NCBI RefSeq assembly: GCF_015752155.1
Contig: NZ_JADOVI010000009.1
Coordinates: 111,706-175,705, forward strand
Direction of reading: 5' to 3'
DNA from: Cryobacterium sp. MP_M3
Lineage (GTDB): Bacteria; Actinomycetota; Actinomycetes; Actinomycetales; Microbacteriaceae
DNA: 64,000 bases
In this document: positions 15,197 to 23,968 of the stretch, in pieces
How the letters are laid out: every line of letters starts with the position of its first letter
Numbering within the stretch: the stretch's first letter is position 1
Notes under the pieces: model-generated
The model's database searches: none
Told to the model about the DNA's origin: nothing
Seen by the model: only the letters and a program-made list of their open reading frames with translations
Made by a program: the position numbers and the translations under genes

Positions 15197-16254
15197 TCGG
15201 GCCGGCAGCCGCGCCACGCTCCGGAAAATCGATCCGGGTGCTGATCATCGACGACCTGCCCACCGACCGCGCCCGCCTCGCCCGGACGCTGCAGAGCGAC
15301 GGCGACATCGTCAGCCTCGGCCAGGTCGCAACCGGTCCGGCCGCCATCGGCCGGGTCGCCCGCGAACATCCCGACGTCATCCTCCTCGGTCTCTCCACGA
15401 CCGACGGAAGCGGCCAGTCCCTGATCGAGCAGGTCATGGCGCACACGCCGACGCCGATCCTCGTGCTCTCCACCCAGATCGAGAACCGGCAATCGCCGGG
15501 CGCGGTCGACGCGCTCGTGGCCGGGGCCCTCGACGTGCTGCCGGCTCCCGTGCGGTGGACTCCCGACCTGGAGGCCGGGCTACGGCGCACAGTGCGCCAA
15601 CTCAGCCGTGTGCAGACCATCCGCCACCCCCGGGGCGTGCTGGCCAGACCGCCCGGGGCCGTGCCGACCACCCCGTCCGGCCGTACCCGTCAGGCCGTTG
15701 TGGCCCTGGCCGCATCGACGGGCGGTCCGAAGGCGCTCGCCACGGTGCTGGCCGGGCTCGGCGGGCTGGCCGCCCCGGTGCTCGTGGTGCAGCACCTGCA
15801 TCCGGACTTCACCGGCGGGCTCTTCGACTGGATGACCCGGGTCTCCGCGTTGCCGGTCGAGATAGCCGTCCACGACCAGGTCGCCCGCCCCGGGCGGGTC
15901 TACCTGGCCCCGGGCGGGCGGCACCTGCGACTGGGCGCCGGTCTTCGCCTCGTACTCGCGTCGACGCCGGTCACCATCCACCAGCCGTCCGCGAACGAAC
16001 TCTTCCAGTCCGTCGCCCGAAACGCCGGTTCGGCCGGGGTCGGCGTGATCCTCACCGGGATGGGCGACGATGGCGCAGCGGGGCTGCTGGAGATGCACCG
16101 CGCCAACGGTCAGACCCTGGGCCAGGACGAGGAGTCCTGCGCAGTCTTCGGGATGCCGCGCGCGGCCTATCGCCTCGGCGCGGTCAGCGACCTGCTGTCG
16201 GTCGACCTGCTGGCGGCCGCGATCCTGCGCTGCGCGGCACGGGGGACGGCATGA
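15193..16254 (+). CDS. CheB-type methylesterase with degenerate receiver, WspF-like
   Basis: A 353-residue CheB. The methylesterase domain is intact: catalytic Ser in AASTGGPKAL, His in VVQHLHPDF and Asp in LTGMGDDGA, plus APGGRHLRL. The N-terminal receiver keeps the acidic pair (IIDD) but the phosphoacceptor position is Gly66 (VILLGLS instead of LLDxxMP), and the conserved Lys of the KP turn is missing (PAPV). Phosphorylation control by CheA is therefore probably lost or replaced. It would demethylate the WspA-like transducer. It overlaps CheA and CheR by 4 nt. Confidence 0.92.
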   Translation: MIGPAAAPRSGKSIRVLIIDDLPTDRARLARTLQSDGDIVSLGQVATGPAAIGRVAREHPDVILLGLSTTDGSGQSLIEQVMAHTPTPILVLSTQIENRQSPGAVDALVAGALDVLPAPVRWTPDLEAGLRRTVRQLSRVQTIRHPRGVLARPPGAVPTTPSGRTRQAVVALAASTGGPKALATVLAGLGGLAAPVLVVQHLHPDFTGGLFDWMTRVSALPVEIAVHDQVARPGRVYLAPGGRHLRLGAGLRLVLASTPVTIHQPSANELFQSVARNAGSAGVGVILTGMGDDGAAGLLEMHRANGQTLGQDEESCAVFGMPRAAYRLGAVSDLLSVDLLAAAILRCAARGTA

Positions 16255-17486
16255 ACGGCCAGGGACTCGCGGGCATCGGGTCCGCCGGCACGGATACCTC
16301 GACGCTCGTGACCGACGCCGTCGTCGACCGGGTGGCCGAGCTGCTGCGGTCGGCGGTCGGTTTGCGCGCCGAGCCGACCCTGCGCGCCCGGATGCGCCGG
16401 TGCATCCGTGACGAAATCGCCGACAACGGCACGGACGCCGAATCGTACCTGCGCGCGCTGACGGCTGGTTCCGCGCTGCGGCAGAGCCTGCTCAACCGCA
16501 TCACGGTGCAGGAGACCGCCTTCTTCCGCCATCCGGAGCACTTCGCCCTGTTGGAGCGGGAGATCCTGCCCGCCACGCGCCGGCCGCTGTCGATCTGGAG
16601 CGCCGGCTGCGCCAACGGCCAGGAGGCGTACAGCCTGGCCATGCTGCTCGAGGAGCAGCGCATCACCGGCTCGATCATCGCCACCGACATCTCCACCTCG
16701 GCTCTCGCCCGCACGGATGCCGCCCGATACTCGACCAGGGAGGTAAGCGGCCTGACCACAGCGCGCGTGGACCGCCACCTGAGCGCCGTCGGCGACGGCT
16801 GGGAGGTCACGCAGGCACTGCGCAACCGGGTGAGCACGATGCACCACAACCTGATCGATCCGGTGCCCTCCCGGGTGCGGTCCTGCCAGATTGTCTTCTG
16901 TCGCAACGTGCTGATCTACTTCTCGCCCGAACATGCCCGGATCTTCCTCGACCGGGTGGCCCAGGCGATGCCGGCCGCCTGGTTGTTCCTCGGCTCGTCC
17001 GAGACGATCTGGGCAATCGGTGACCGCTACGAGACCGTGCGTTTCGGCGACACCTACGCGTATCGCCCGCTGGCCGGTCCCGGTATCCCCCCGCCGGCAC
17101 CGCGCTCGCCGGCGGTGCCGCCGCCCGTGGCGCCGCCCGGGCCCCGGCGGGTCGCTCCCGCCCCGACAAACCGCGACGAGGCTGCCATGATCGCCGGCCT
17201 GGCTCGCAGCGGTCAGACCGAGCTGGATGCCGGTCACAACGCCGCCGCGGTCGTCCTCTTCCGCAAATGGGCGTACCTGGCGCCGCAGGACAGCCTGGCC
17301 CACCTCCACCTCGGGCTCGCTCTCGAGGCCGCCGCCGATCCTGCCGCCGCGCACCGCGCGTTCAGCGCGGCCCGCCGGGCCCTGGACCTGGCAGACCCGG
17401 CCGAGGTCGAGCACGCGATCGACGGCTATTCGATCGCCGAACTCCACAAACTTCTCGACGCCAAACAGCAGGAGCCAACCCGATGA
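16251..17486 (+). CDS. CheR methyltransferase with TPR extension, WspC-like
   Basis: A 411-residue protein. The CheR all-alpha N-terminal domain (LRARMRRCIRDEI) is followed by the SAM-binding domain: ITVQETAFFRHPEHF, IWSAGCANGQEAYSLAML, IIATDIS and IVFCRNVLIYF. After a Pro-rich linker (about residues 280-310) come TPR-like helices (LDAGHNAAAVVLFRKWAYLA, LAHLHLGLALEAA). A CheR domain with C-terminal TPRs is the hallmark of WspC. The ATG at 16251 overlaps the cheB stop (ATGA); the longer open frame upstream is antisense noise over cheB. It methylates glutamates on the transducer. Confidence 0.92.
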   Translation: MNGQGLAGIGSAGTDTSTLVTDAVVDRVAELLRSAVGLRAEPTLRARMRRCIRDEIADNGTDAESYLRALTAGSALRQSLLNRITVQETAFFRHPEHFALLEREILPATRRPLSIWSAGCANGQEAYSLAMLLEEQRITGSIIATDISTSALARTDAARYSTREVSGLTTARVDRHLSAVGDGWEVTQALRNRVSTMHHNLIDPVPSRVRSCQIVFCRNVLIYFSPEHARIFLDRVAQAMPAAWLFLGSSETIWAIGDRYETVRFGDTYAYRPLAGPGIPPPAPRSPAVPPPVAPPGPRRVAPAPTNRDEAAMIAGLARSGQTELDAGHNAAAVVLFRKWAYLAPQDSLAHLHLGLALEAAADPAAAHRAFSAARRALDLADPAEVEHAIDGYSIAELHKLLDAKQQEPTR

Positions 17487-17863
17487 CGACCATGGTGTGT
17501 TTCCGATCAGACGGGACGTCATATTGCCTCCCGGTCGAGGCGACGCGGGCGGTGCGCACGGCGGACGGGCTGGTCCCCGTGCCCGGATCCGGACCCGACA
17601 TCGCCGGGGTGCTTCCCGGCGGCCCGCCCCTGACCGTGCTCTCCGCCCTCGGCGCAGGCGGCAGCCACGTGATCGTGATCGAGTCGCGCGGGGCATCCTT
17701 CGGCCTGCTCGTCGACTCCGTCTCCGGGCTGCGCGAGTTCGCCGACGACGAGGTCCGGCCCGCCCCGACCGGTCAGGGCCTGGCATTCATCTGCGGTCTG
17801 GTCGACTCGGGTGGCGAGCTCATCCTCGTCGCCGACCCCGAGGCCCTGGCGGCCCGCCTGTGA
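17483..17863 (+). CDS. Second CheW-like coupling protein, WspB/D-like
   Basis: A 126-residue CheW-type protein (MTTMVCFRSDGTSYCLPVEA; VIVIESRGASFGLLVDSVSG; LAFICGLVDSGGELILVAD). It is shorter and more diverged than the first CheW of the operon; the usual RGxxxPxxDL loop is reduced to GGPPLTVLSAL. AGGAG 8 nt upstream supports the ATG at 17483, which overlaps the CheR stop. Two CheW proteins are also found in the Wsp pathway. Confidence 0.87.
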   Translation: MTTMVCFRSDGTSYCLPVEATRAVRTADGLVPVPGSGPDIAGVLPGGPPLTVLSALGAGGSHVIVIESRGASFGLLVDSVSGLREFADDEVRPAPTGQGLAFICGLVDSGGELILVADPEALAARL

Positions 17864-18828
17864 TCAGCCCGGCCGTGACCGCCGCGACCGTGACAGCAGC
17901 GCCGGGCGCCACCACCGTGCTGATCACAGACGACTCGCTCGTCATTCGCGCCGTCGTGCGCTCCCACCTCGAGGCGGCCGGCTACCACGTGGTCGAGGCC
18001 GTCGACGGCCGGGCCGCAATCGCCCACTGCCGCCAGACCCCGCCCGATGTGATCCTCCTCGACATCGAGATGCCCGGACTCGACGGCTACGAGGTGCTCG
18101 AGGTGCTCAAGGCCGACCCGATGTTGATGGACCTGCCCGTCGTCTTCCTGACCACGCTGACCGATATGGACAATGTGCTTCGCGGTCTCCGCGGCGGCGC
18201 CCACGACTATCTCAAGAAGCCGTTCGAACCGGCCGAACTTGTGGCGCGCGTCGCCGCGGCCGCGCACGTCAAGAAGCTGCAGGACCAGCTCCGCCAGCGC
18301 AACGCCGAGCTCGACCTGCTCAGCCGTACGGATGCCCTCACCGGGCTGAGCAACCGGCGCCACCTCGAGTTCGTGCTCGCGCACTACCACGCCGATTCCA
18401 TGCGTCATCAGGACCCGCTCAGCGTGCTCCTGCTCGACATCGATCACTTCAAGCGTGTCAACGACGGCTATGGGCACCCGGCCGGCGACGTGGTGCTCAC
18501 CGAATTCGCCAGTCGTCTCCGGGCGGAACTGCGCGAGGGGGATGTCGCCGGTCGCTGGGGAGGGGAGGAATTCCTGGTCGTGCTCCCGCGCACCGATCTC
18601 GCGGGGGCGTTCGCCCTCGCCGAGCGCATCCGGCTCGCCGTCACGGCGACCCCGATGAACGCGGGCGGCGCCCTGATCCCGGTCACCGTGAGCGGCGGCT
18701 GTGCCGTGGGCCCGCTGGGAAACGCGGCCGAGCTGGTCGGCCGGGCGGACGCCCTGCTCTATACGGCGAAGGGCGACGGTCGCAACCGGATCGCGGCCGA
18801 CGTTGCCGTGGCGTCCCTCGCCCCCTGA
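17860..18828 (+). CDS. Response regulator diguanylate cyclase REC-GGDEF, WspR-like
   Basis: A 322-residue output protein starting at GTG overlapping the cheW stop (GTGA). The receiver (residues about 18-140) is complete: DD in LITDDSLVIR, phosphoacceptor D68 in LLDIEMPGLDG and K120 in LKKPFEP. A coiled helix (KKLQDQLRQRNAELDLLSR) leads to the GGDEF domain: DALTGLSNRR, LLDIDHFKRVND and active-site GGEEF at 234-238. An inhibitory-site RxxD (REGD, 225-228) lies exactly five residues upstream, so product inhibition is expected. It makes c-di-GMP from two GTP upon phosphorylation by the CheA-like kinase. Confidence 0.94.
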   Translation: MISPAVTAATVTAAPGATTVLITDDSLVIRAVVRSHLEAAGYHVVEAVDGRAAIAHCRQTPPDVILLDIEMPGLDGYEVLEVLKADPMLMDLPVVFLTTLTDMDNVLRGLRGGAHDYLKKPFEPAELVARVAAAAHVKKLQDQLRQRNAELDLLSRTDALTGLSNRRHLEFVLAHYHADSMRHQDPLSVLLLDIDHFKRVNDGYGHPAGDVVLTEFASRLRAELREGDVAGRWGGEEFLVVLPRTDLAGAFALAERIRLAVTATPMNAGGALIPVTVSGGCAVGPLGNAAELVGRADALLYTAKGDGRNRIAADVAVASLAP

Positions 18829-18862
18829 TCCCGGCTCGCGTTTCGCGGTGCGGCGCCGGCTA

Positions 18863-18906
18863 CCCGGGGCCGCACGCGGCGAGATGCCGCCGCGCTCGGC
18901 CCCGGG
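18863..18906. terminator. Bidirectional stem-loop between the Wsp-like operon and ice-binding gene
   Basis: Perfect 10-bp arms CCCGGGGCCG (18863-18872) and CGGCCCCGGG (18897-18906) enclose an inner stem (GCGGC-GAGAT-GCCGC). It lies between two convergent stop codons, where one hairpin can terminate both transcripts. Confidence 0.65.
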
Positions 18907-18916
18907 CGCAGGTGCG

Positions 18917-19690
18917 CTAGTACGCCGGTTCGGTGACCGTGTTGCTCTGCAGGGTGACCGCGGTCTGCGAGAGCAGCCGCCCGTTGATCGTTGCCCCCGT
19001 CTTCATCGCGATCAGCGTCTTGCCGAGGATGGTGCCCTCGAAGTGCGCCGTGGTGCCGATCGAGGTGGAGCCGGCGGTCTGCCAGAACACGTTCTTCGCC
19101 TGCACGCCGCCGGCGAGGGTGACGTTCTTCGCGGACGCCTCATCGAGGTTGCCGGAGATCTGGAAGATGAACACGTCGTCCGGTCCGCCGGAGAGGGTGA
19201 CGTCGGTGGAGATGGTCACGTCGGTGTTCCACTTGTAGAGGCCAGGCAGGAGGGTGAGCCCGCCGATCTCGCCGGCGCCCAGGTCGACGAAGTCGGGGTT
19301 GACGCGCCCGGCCGCATCACCGTAGGCGATCCCCATGTCGCCGACGACCGTGGTGAGGAAGGACGGGGCGGTGACCTCGCACGGCGGTCCGGCGGCGTCG
19401 ACCGAGAAGATGGTTCCGGTCTGCACTTCCGGGCAGGTGAGGAGGATGGCCGCGCCGGTGATCGGGCTGGCACCGACGTTTCCGTTGACGGCCGAGGCGT
19501 AGACATCCGTCACGCCGGTCTGCGAGAGGATGGCGAACGTGCCGGCGGTGCCGAGTTCGACCGGAGCCTGGGGGAGGCCGGTGGCCGAGGCGGAGCCGCC
19601 GATGGCGGCGCTGCCGGCACCGGCGACGGCGACGGCCAGCACCAGTCCGAGCTGGGCCTTGCGGGTGGTGGAGAGATTCTGGAACTTCAT
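18917..19690 (-). CDS. DUF3494 ice-binding protein (secreted)
   Basis: A 257-residue secreted protein. A signal peptide (TTRKAQLGLVLAVAVAGAG to SASA) precedes the DUF3494 beta-helix: LGTAGTFAILSQTGVTDVYA, SAVNGNVGASPITGA, LLPGLYKWNTDVTISTDV, FIFQISGNLDEASAKNVTLA, KNVFWQTAGSTSIGTTAHFE and GTILGKTLIAMKTGATINGR LLSQTAVTLQ. These are family hallmarks. Such proteins adsorb to ice and occur in psychrophiles. The ATG ending at 19690 is preceded by AAGGAAA at good spacing. Converging on the Wsp-like operon, it is a plausible surface-life effector, but linkage is inferred from position and a shared upstream repeat only. Confidence 0.92.
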   Translation of the reverse strand: MKFQNLSTTRKAQLGLVLAVAVAGAGSAAIGGSASATGLPQAPVELGTAGTFAILSQTGVTDVYASAVNGNVGASPITGAAILLTCPEVQTGTIFSVDAAGPPCEVTAPSFLTTVVGDMGIAYGDAAGRVNPDFVDLGAGEIGGLTLLPGLYKWNTDVTISTDVTLSGGPDDVFIFQISGNLDEASAKNVTLAGGVQAKNVFWQTAGSTSIGTTAHFEGTILGKTLIAMKTGATINGRLLSQTAVTLQSNTVTEPAY

Positions 19691-19711
19691 GACGGTGGTT
19701 TCCTTTCGACG

Positions 19712-19730
19712 AACCCGCACTCTGCGGGTT
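19712..19730 (-). promoter_or_regulatory. 5'-UTR hairpin before the ice-binding gene
   Basis: Perfect 8-bp arms AACCCGCA and TGCGGGTT with a 3-nt loop sit immediately upstream of the ribosome-binding site of the ice-binding gene. It may stabilise the mRNA or affect initiation. Confidence 0.5.
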
Positions 19731-19835
19731 CGGGCAGGGCCACCGTGGTGCGGTCCCCGATGCTGCACACCGGGTTTCTAACGTCGGTACCGTCCCCGGA
19801 GGGCCCCAGGTCCCACGCACACAGGCGTCCACCAC

Positions 19836-19851
19836 GTACGACTTCGTACGC
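19836..19851. promoter_or_regulatory. CGTACGA..TCGTACG inverted repeat upstream of the ice-binding gene
   Basis: Two 7-bp arms with a 2-base centre, about 150 nt upstream of the ice-binding start. Operator or leader hairpin; no matching regulator is encoded in the window. Confidence 0.35.
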
Positions 19852-19887
19852 CCCACGGGACCGATTCCAACGAATCGAATCTGTCTA

Positions 19888-19904
19888 ACCCCCAGACTAG
19901 GGGT
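19888..19904. promoter_or_regulatory. ACCCC-N7-GGGGT inverted repeat, same layout as before the riboswitch
   Basis: On the minus strand it is followed by TTAGACA, a possible -10 region, giving a leader of about 190 nt for the ice-binding gene. The 10196-10211 copy has the same arms and the same position relative to a candidate -10. Confidence 0.35.
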
Positions 19905-20020
19905 GGTTTTTGCGCTGCCCAAGGATCAGAGGTATTAATCTGATGAATTCCTCGGGCCGGGCGTGTCCCCGCCGGCCGCCGGGCGCCGAGGGCTGGCCGG
20001 CCGGCGGAATCGGGAGAACA

Positions 20021-20908
20021 ATGTGGGTCATGATCGTGTTGGTTGTCTGCGGCGTGTTGGCCCTGGCCGGGGTCGTGGCGGTGGCGGTCTGGGGCGGGAT
20101 CGATCTGCGCTCGCCGGCAGTCGGCGCATCCGACCCCACGGCGCAGCATGCGGCGTCGGTGTCGCCAATCCCGGTGCCCAGCGCACGAGTGTCGACGGGG
20201 CTCCGTCGCTTCGCCTGGTGGGCGACCGTGGTCACGGTGACCGGAACTGTCTCCGGTCTGCTGATGGCCGGAGCCGGAGGGAGGCTCGTCATGCGAGTGC
20301 TCGCGCTGACTTCGCAGCCGGCCGCGGGCAGGATCACCGAGGCGCAGGCGCGCGTCGGCGACATCACGGTCAACGGAACCTTCGCGTTCCTCGTTTTCGG
20401 CGCCCTGCCGGGGGCATTCCTGTCGGCGATCCTCTACGTCGTGATCCACCGCTGGCTTCCCCGCGGCCGGCTCGGGGGCGTGATCTTCGGTCTGATCCTG
20501 CTGGCCCTGTTCGCGACGACCCTCGACCCGCTCCGGGCCGACAACATCGATTTCGACATCGTCGGGCCGGGCTGGCTGGCGGTCCTGCTCTTCTCTGTCG
20601 TCGTGATCCTGCACGGGATGCTGGTGGCTGCGTTCGCGGGCTGGTACAGCGGACGCCTCCCCCCGCCGACGCGACGCACCTGGCCTGCCTACTCGCCGCT
20701 GCTGGCGGCCGTCGTCTACTTTCCGCTCGGGCTGGTGCTCCTCGCCGCTGCCATCCTGACCCTGATCGGCTGTGCGCTCATCCCGGCCGCGCCTCGTTGG
20801 TGGACCTCCGATGCCCTGATCAGGGCCGGACGGATCGCCCTGCTCGCGCTCGGGGTCGTCTCCATCCCGGGCGTCATCGGTTCGGTGGCCTCGATCATGA
20901 CCCGGTGA
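20021..20908 (+). CDS. Polytopic membrane protein, unknown function
   Basis: A 295-residue integral membrane protein with about seven hydrophobic segments: VMIVLVVCGVLALAGVVAVA at the N-terminus, then FAWWATVVTVTGTVSGLLMA, TFAFLVFGALPGAFLSAILY, LGGVIFGLILLALFATT, GWLAVLLFSVVVILHGMLVA, AYSPLLAAVVYFPLGLVLLA and LLALGVVSIPGVIGS. The start ATG at 20021 has GGGA 5-6 nt upstream and is preferred over the longer frame, which would add a Pro/Gly-rich tail. Short loops and no charged catalytic motifs. Function unknown. Confidence 0.75.
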   Translation: MWVMIVLVVCGVLALAGVVAVAVWGGIDLRSPAVGASDPTAQHAASVSPIPVPSARVSTGLRRFAWWATVVTVTGTVSGLLMAGAGGRLVMRVLALTSQPAAGRITEAQARVGDITVNGTFAFLVFGALPGAFLSAILYVVIHRWLPRGRLGGVIFGLILLALFATTLDPLRADNIDFDIVGPGWLAVLLFSVVVILHGMLVAAFAGWYSGRLPPPTRRTWPAYSPLLAAVVYFPLGLVLLAAAILTLIGCALIPAAPRWWTSDALIRAGRIALLALGVVSIPGVIGSVASIMTR

Positions 20909-21052
20909 TCGCCTGGCGTGGCCGCGCAGGTGCCTAGACGCGGCACCGGCGGCGGGGCACAATAGTCCAGAGTTGAGGCCCGTTCCCCACCGATCGTGCA
21001 CCCCCGGGAGGAGTCAGGCGCTCGGGCAGCACCGATGTCGTTGGAGTGCGTC

Positions 21053-23947
21053 ATGGACAGTATCCTCACCTTCGTTGCCCTGCGACCTCCGGTGCAGGGC
21101 GCTCCGCCGGCGCCCCGGCTGGCCGATGGCACCGCGTTCCAGCAGGAGCTCGCCCACGCGGTCGACGGACCGACGGCCGCGGCCGACGCGGTGGCAGCGG
21201 CACGGGCCTTCGCGGACGGCGTGCGATTCGTGGTCAGGGCCGATCAGGTGAATCGAGGGCCCGAACTTGTCTCTCTGGTCGAGAAGCTCACCGGTGACGA
21301 CGCGCGCACCCTCGCCCAGGTGACGTCCGCCGTTCGCGCCGCCATCGGCGGGATCCCCGCGGCGGACTGGGCCGAGGACGCCGGAAAGGCCAAAGACAGC
21401 GTGCTCGCGGGCTACCTGCTCGAACCCGACGGGCCCAGCGCGGCCCTGGCCGTGACGCTCGTGCGTGCCTACGCGCTGGCCGAGGCGGTGTCGGCGGGCG
21501 TCGCATCCGTGGCCGGAATCGACTCACTCCTGGCGGCGCCCCTCCTGCTGCCGGACACCCTGATCCGGCTGCGAGACACGGCGCCCGTGGCCGCCGAAAC
21601 ACCGTCGCCGGAGGCGGCGGTCACCGAGCTGCTGCACCGATTCGCGGCCGCCCGCGACGAGCATGCACGCCTCGGCCAGGCGCTCACCGACCTCGACAGC
21701 CACGACGAAGACGAACTGCTGCTGAGCGAACTCGGTGAGCAGCGGCCGCTCGCAGACCTCTATCGCACCCGCTCCGCCCGAGCCGCTGCCCCGCGCGAGA
21801 ACGATCACAACCGGCCCAAGCCGACCCCCGACGAGGATGCCTTCGGCTCGTCGCCGCTGCGCCGCGCGGCCAGCCGGTCGAACGTGGTGCTCTCCGACAC
21901 CGCTGTGCGGCTGCTGTCGACGCCCGCCCAGGAAGCACTCCGCAGTCTCGAACTCGACCCGGCGACATCCGCCGTGCGCGACATGCAGTTGGCCGTGCGA
22001 GCCCGCCATGACGCGGCCGGCCAGGATTTGCGCACCCTGTCGATCCAACTCGGCACCCACCTGGGCACGGTCGACGACCGAACCCACCATCTCATCTCCG
22101 AGCTGATCGGAAAGTGGAAGGTCGACCCGGTCGACGACCCGGCGGCCACGGAGCCCGTCGCCACCGCGGCCCCCGGCGCGCACACCGCGGTCACCCCGCT
22201 CGGCATCGCCGACCTGCACGTCGTGCGAACCCACCTCAGCCGCTACGAGCGCGGTGAGGTCGCCAGCCTCGAGAACGCTCTGCCCGGCGAGAAGCTCACC
22301 CACACGGTGAGTCAGATCGACGAGACTGAAACCACGAACACCACCGAGACCGAGCAGACCGACCTGCGCTCGCTCGCCCAGACCGCCGCCGAGCAGAGTT
22401 CGGGCAAGACCACAGCGCAAGCGGTCGGCAGCGGCCGCGGCCCGCTCACGAGCGACGGACCGGAGACCTTCTCCCGGACGGTGACGGATGCCGTGTCGTC
22501 AAGTTCCACGAATCGTACCCGCAATACCGCGGTGCAGCGGATGCTCCGCCGCAACGAGCAGGCGCAGGAACACCTCATCGACAACGCGGCCGGGGCCGGC
22601 CCGCGCCTGGGCGTCTACCAATGGCTGGACAAGATCTACCAGGCGCAGGTGTTCAGCTACGGCACGCGACTGCTCTACGACGTGATCGTGCCGGAGCCGG
22701 CCGCCCTGTTCCGCGAGGCGCTGGCGCGGCCGCGCGGCGAGGGCGTGCTCCCGTCGAAGCCGGCCCGATTCACTGTTCCGGCCGACACGCTCGGTCCGGA
22801 GAACTGGTCCTACTATGCGACCGGGCATCACGCCAGCGGCGTCGAGGCACCGCCGCAGGCGCAGATCATCGTCACCGAGAATTTCGGCGGAAAGGCGGCG
22901 GATCCGTTCAGCGGCGAGCTCAACGCCAACAACCTCGAATTGGGGGAGAGCCGAAGCACCCGGGTGCCCAAGGGCTTCAAGGCCACCACCTACCGCCTGG
23001 TCGCCCTCGCAAGCGGGTGGACTGCATTCCGGCTCCGCGTCGTGATCGGCTCGAAGCGGGTGGCGATCGACGGAGACTGGAGCGGAAAGGTGTTCACCGG
23101 TCGGCTCGACGGCGAGGTGGAAAGCCTGCCCGTGGGCCTGATCGCCGACGGTGACGGGGTCAGCCCCGGCCTGTGCACGCTCGCCGTGGCGATAGAAATC
23201 ATCTGCGAACCCACTGAGGCCGCGATCGCGGCCTGGCAGACGAAGGCCCACGGCCTCATCCTCGCGGCCAACCAGCAGCGCTTCGCGGACTACGAGGAGA
23301 GGGTCGCGAACCGGGACGCGACCGCGCGGCTCACCCTGCGCGACCTCACTCCCGAGGCGAAGAACCGGCTCATCCGCACCGAACTCCAACGCACTGTTTT
23401 GGCGGTGCTCACCGGCCAGAACTTCAGCACCTTCAACGCGCTCAGGTTCGACGGGCTCGGTTTCCCCTACCCGGATGCGACCGCGACCCTCGCGCTCTCG
23501 GCCTACATCCGGTTCTTCGAACAGGCAGTGGAGTGGGATCACCTCGAGTGCGCCTTCTTCCCCTACTTCTGGGGTTCGAGGTCCTCGTGGGTCAGCAAGC
23601 TGCTCACCAGGGAGGCGGACCCGAGGTTCACCGCCTTCCTCGGCGCGGGGGCCGCGCGCGTGGTGCTGCCGATCCGGCCGGGCTACGAGATCGCCTTCGA
23701 AAGGTTCCTCAACACGGGCACGACGCTGAGCACCACGGAACTCCTCGACGTGGGCGGCCCTCTGTGGGTGTCGCTGATCGCCGAGCTGCGCGCGCAGGGC
23801 GCGGCGCCGGACTCGGAGAAGCCGGTCGGCGCACCGTGGGAATTCCGTCTCGCCTCCGACCTCGTGCGCGCCCGCCGCGACGACCGGCTGCCCACCTGGA
23901 CCCTGACCGCGGGCGACTGGGTCGAGAAGCCCGACGCCGGATCCTGA
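21053..23947 (+). CDS. Very large soluble protein of unknown function, partner of the downstream EEP protein
   Basis: A 964-residue protein without a signal peptide or membrane helix. The first 380 residues are Ala-rich and helical. A Thr/Glu-rich spacer (HTVSQIDETETTNTTETEQT) around residues 415-440 is followed by another helical part and from about residue 530 by a conserved-looking C-terminal half with ENWSYYATGHHASGVEAPPQ, FFPYFWGSRSSWVSKLL and VLPIRPGYEIAFERFL. I do not recognise a named family. The spacer and beta-rich tail recall large toxin- or injection-apparatus-associated proteins, but this is only a resemblance. GGAG 6 nt before ATG 21053 supports this start. The downstream gene begins 21 nt after its stop. 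Confidence 0.75.
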   Translation: MDSILTFVALRPPVQGAPPAPRLADGTAFQQELAHAVDGPTAAADAVAAARAFADGVRFVVRADQVNRGPELVSLVEKLTGDDARTLAQVTSAVRAAIGGIPAADWAEDAGKAKDSVLAGYLLEPDGPSAALAVTLVRAYALAEAVSAGVASVAGIDSLLAAPLLLPDTLIRLRDTAPVAAETPSPEAAVTELLHRFAAARDEHARLGQALTDLDSHDEDELLLSELGEQRPLADLYRTRSARAAAPRENDHNRPKPTPDEDAFGSSPLRRAASRSNVVLSDTAVRLLSTPAQEALRSLELDPATSAVRDMQLAVRARHDAAGQDLRTLSIQLGTHLGTVDDRTHHLISELIGKWKVDPVDDPAATEPVATAAPGAHTAVTPLGIADLHVVRTHLSRYERGEVASLENALPGEKLTHTVSQIDETETTNTTETEQTDLRSLAQTAAEQSSGKTTAQAVGSGRGPLTSDGPETFSRTVTDAVSSSSTNRTRNTAVQRMLRRNEQAQEHLIDNAAGAGPRLGVYQWLDKIYQAQVFSYGTRLLYDVIVPEPAALFREALARPRGEGVLPSKPARFTVPADTLGPENWSYYATGHHASGVEAPPQAQIIVTENFGGKAADPFSGELNANNLELGESRSTRVPKGFKATTYRLVALASGWTAFRLRVVIGSKRVAIDGDWSGKVFTGRLDGEVESLPVGLIADGDGVSPGLCTLAVAIEIICEPTEAAIAAWQTKAHGLILAANQQRFADYEERVANRDATARLTLRDLTPEAKNRLIRTELQRTVLAVLTGQNFSTFNALRFDGLGFPYPDATATLALSAYIRFFEQAVEWDHLECAFFPYFWGSRSSWVSKLLTREADPRFTAFLGAGAARVVLPIRPGYEIAFERFLNTGTTLSTTELLDVGGPLWVSLIAELRAQGAAPDSEKPVGAPWEFRLASDLVRARRDDRLPTWTLTAGDWVEKPDAGS

Positions 23948-23968
23948 CGCCCCCATACCCTCGCAGCC

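Noticed and set aside
19691..19890. A second c-di-GMP riboswitch in the leader of the ice-binding gene
   Set aside because: The leader is long and structured but has no CGCAAAG block or GGGCAxACC core on either strand.
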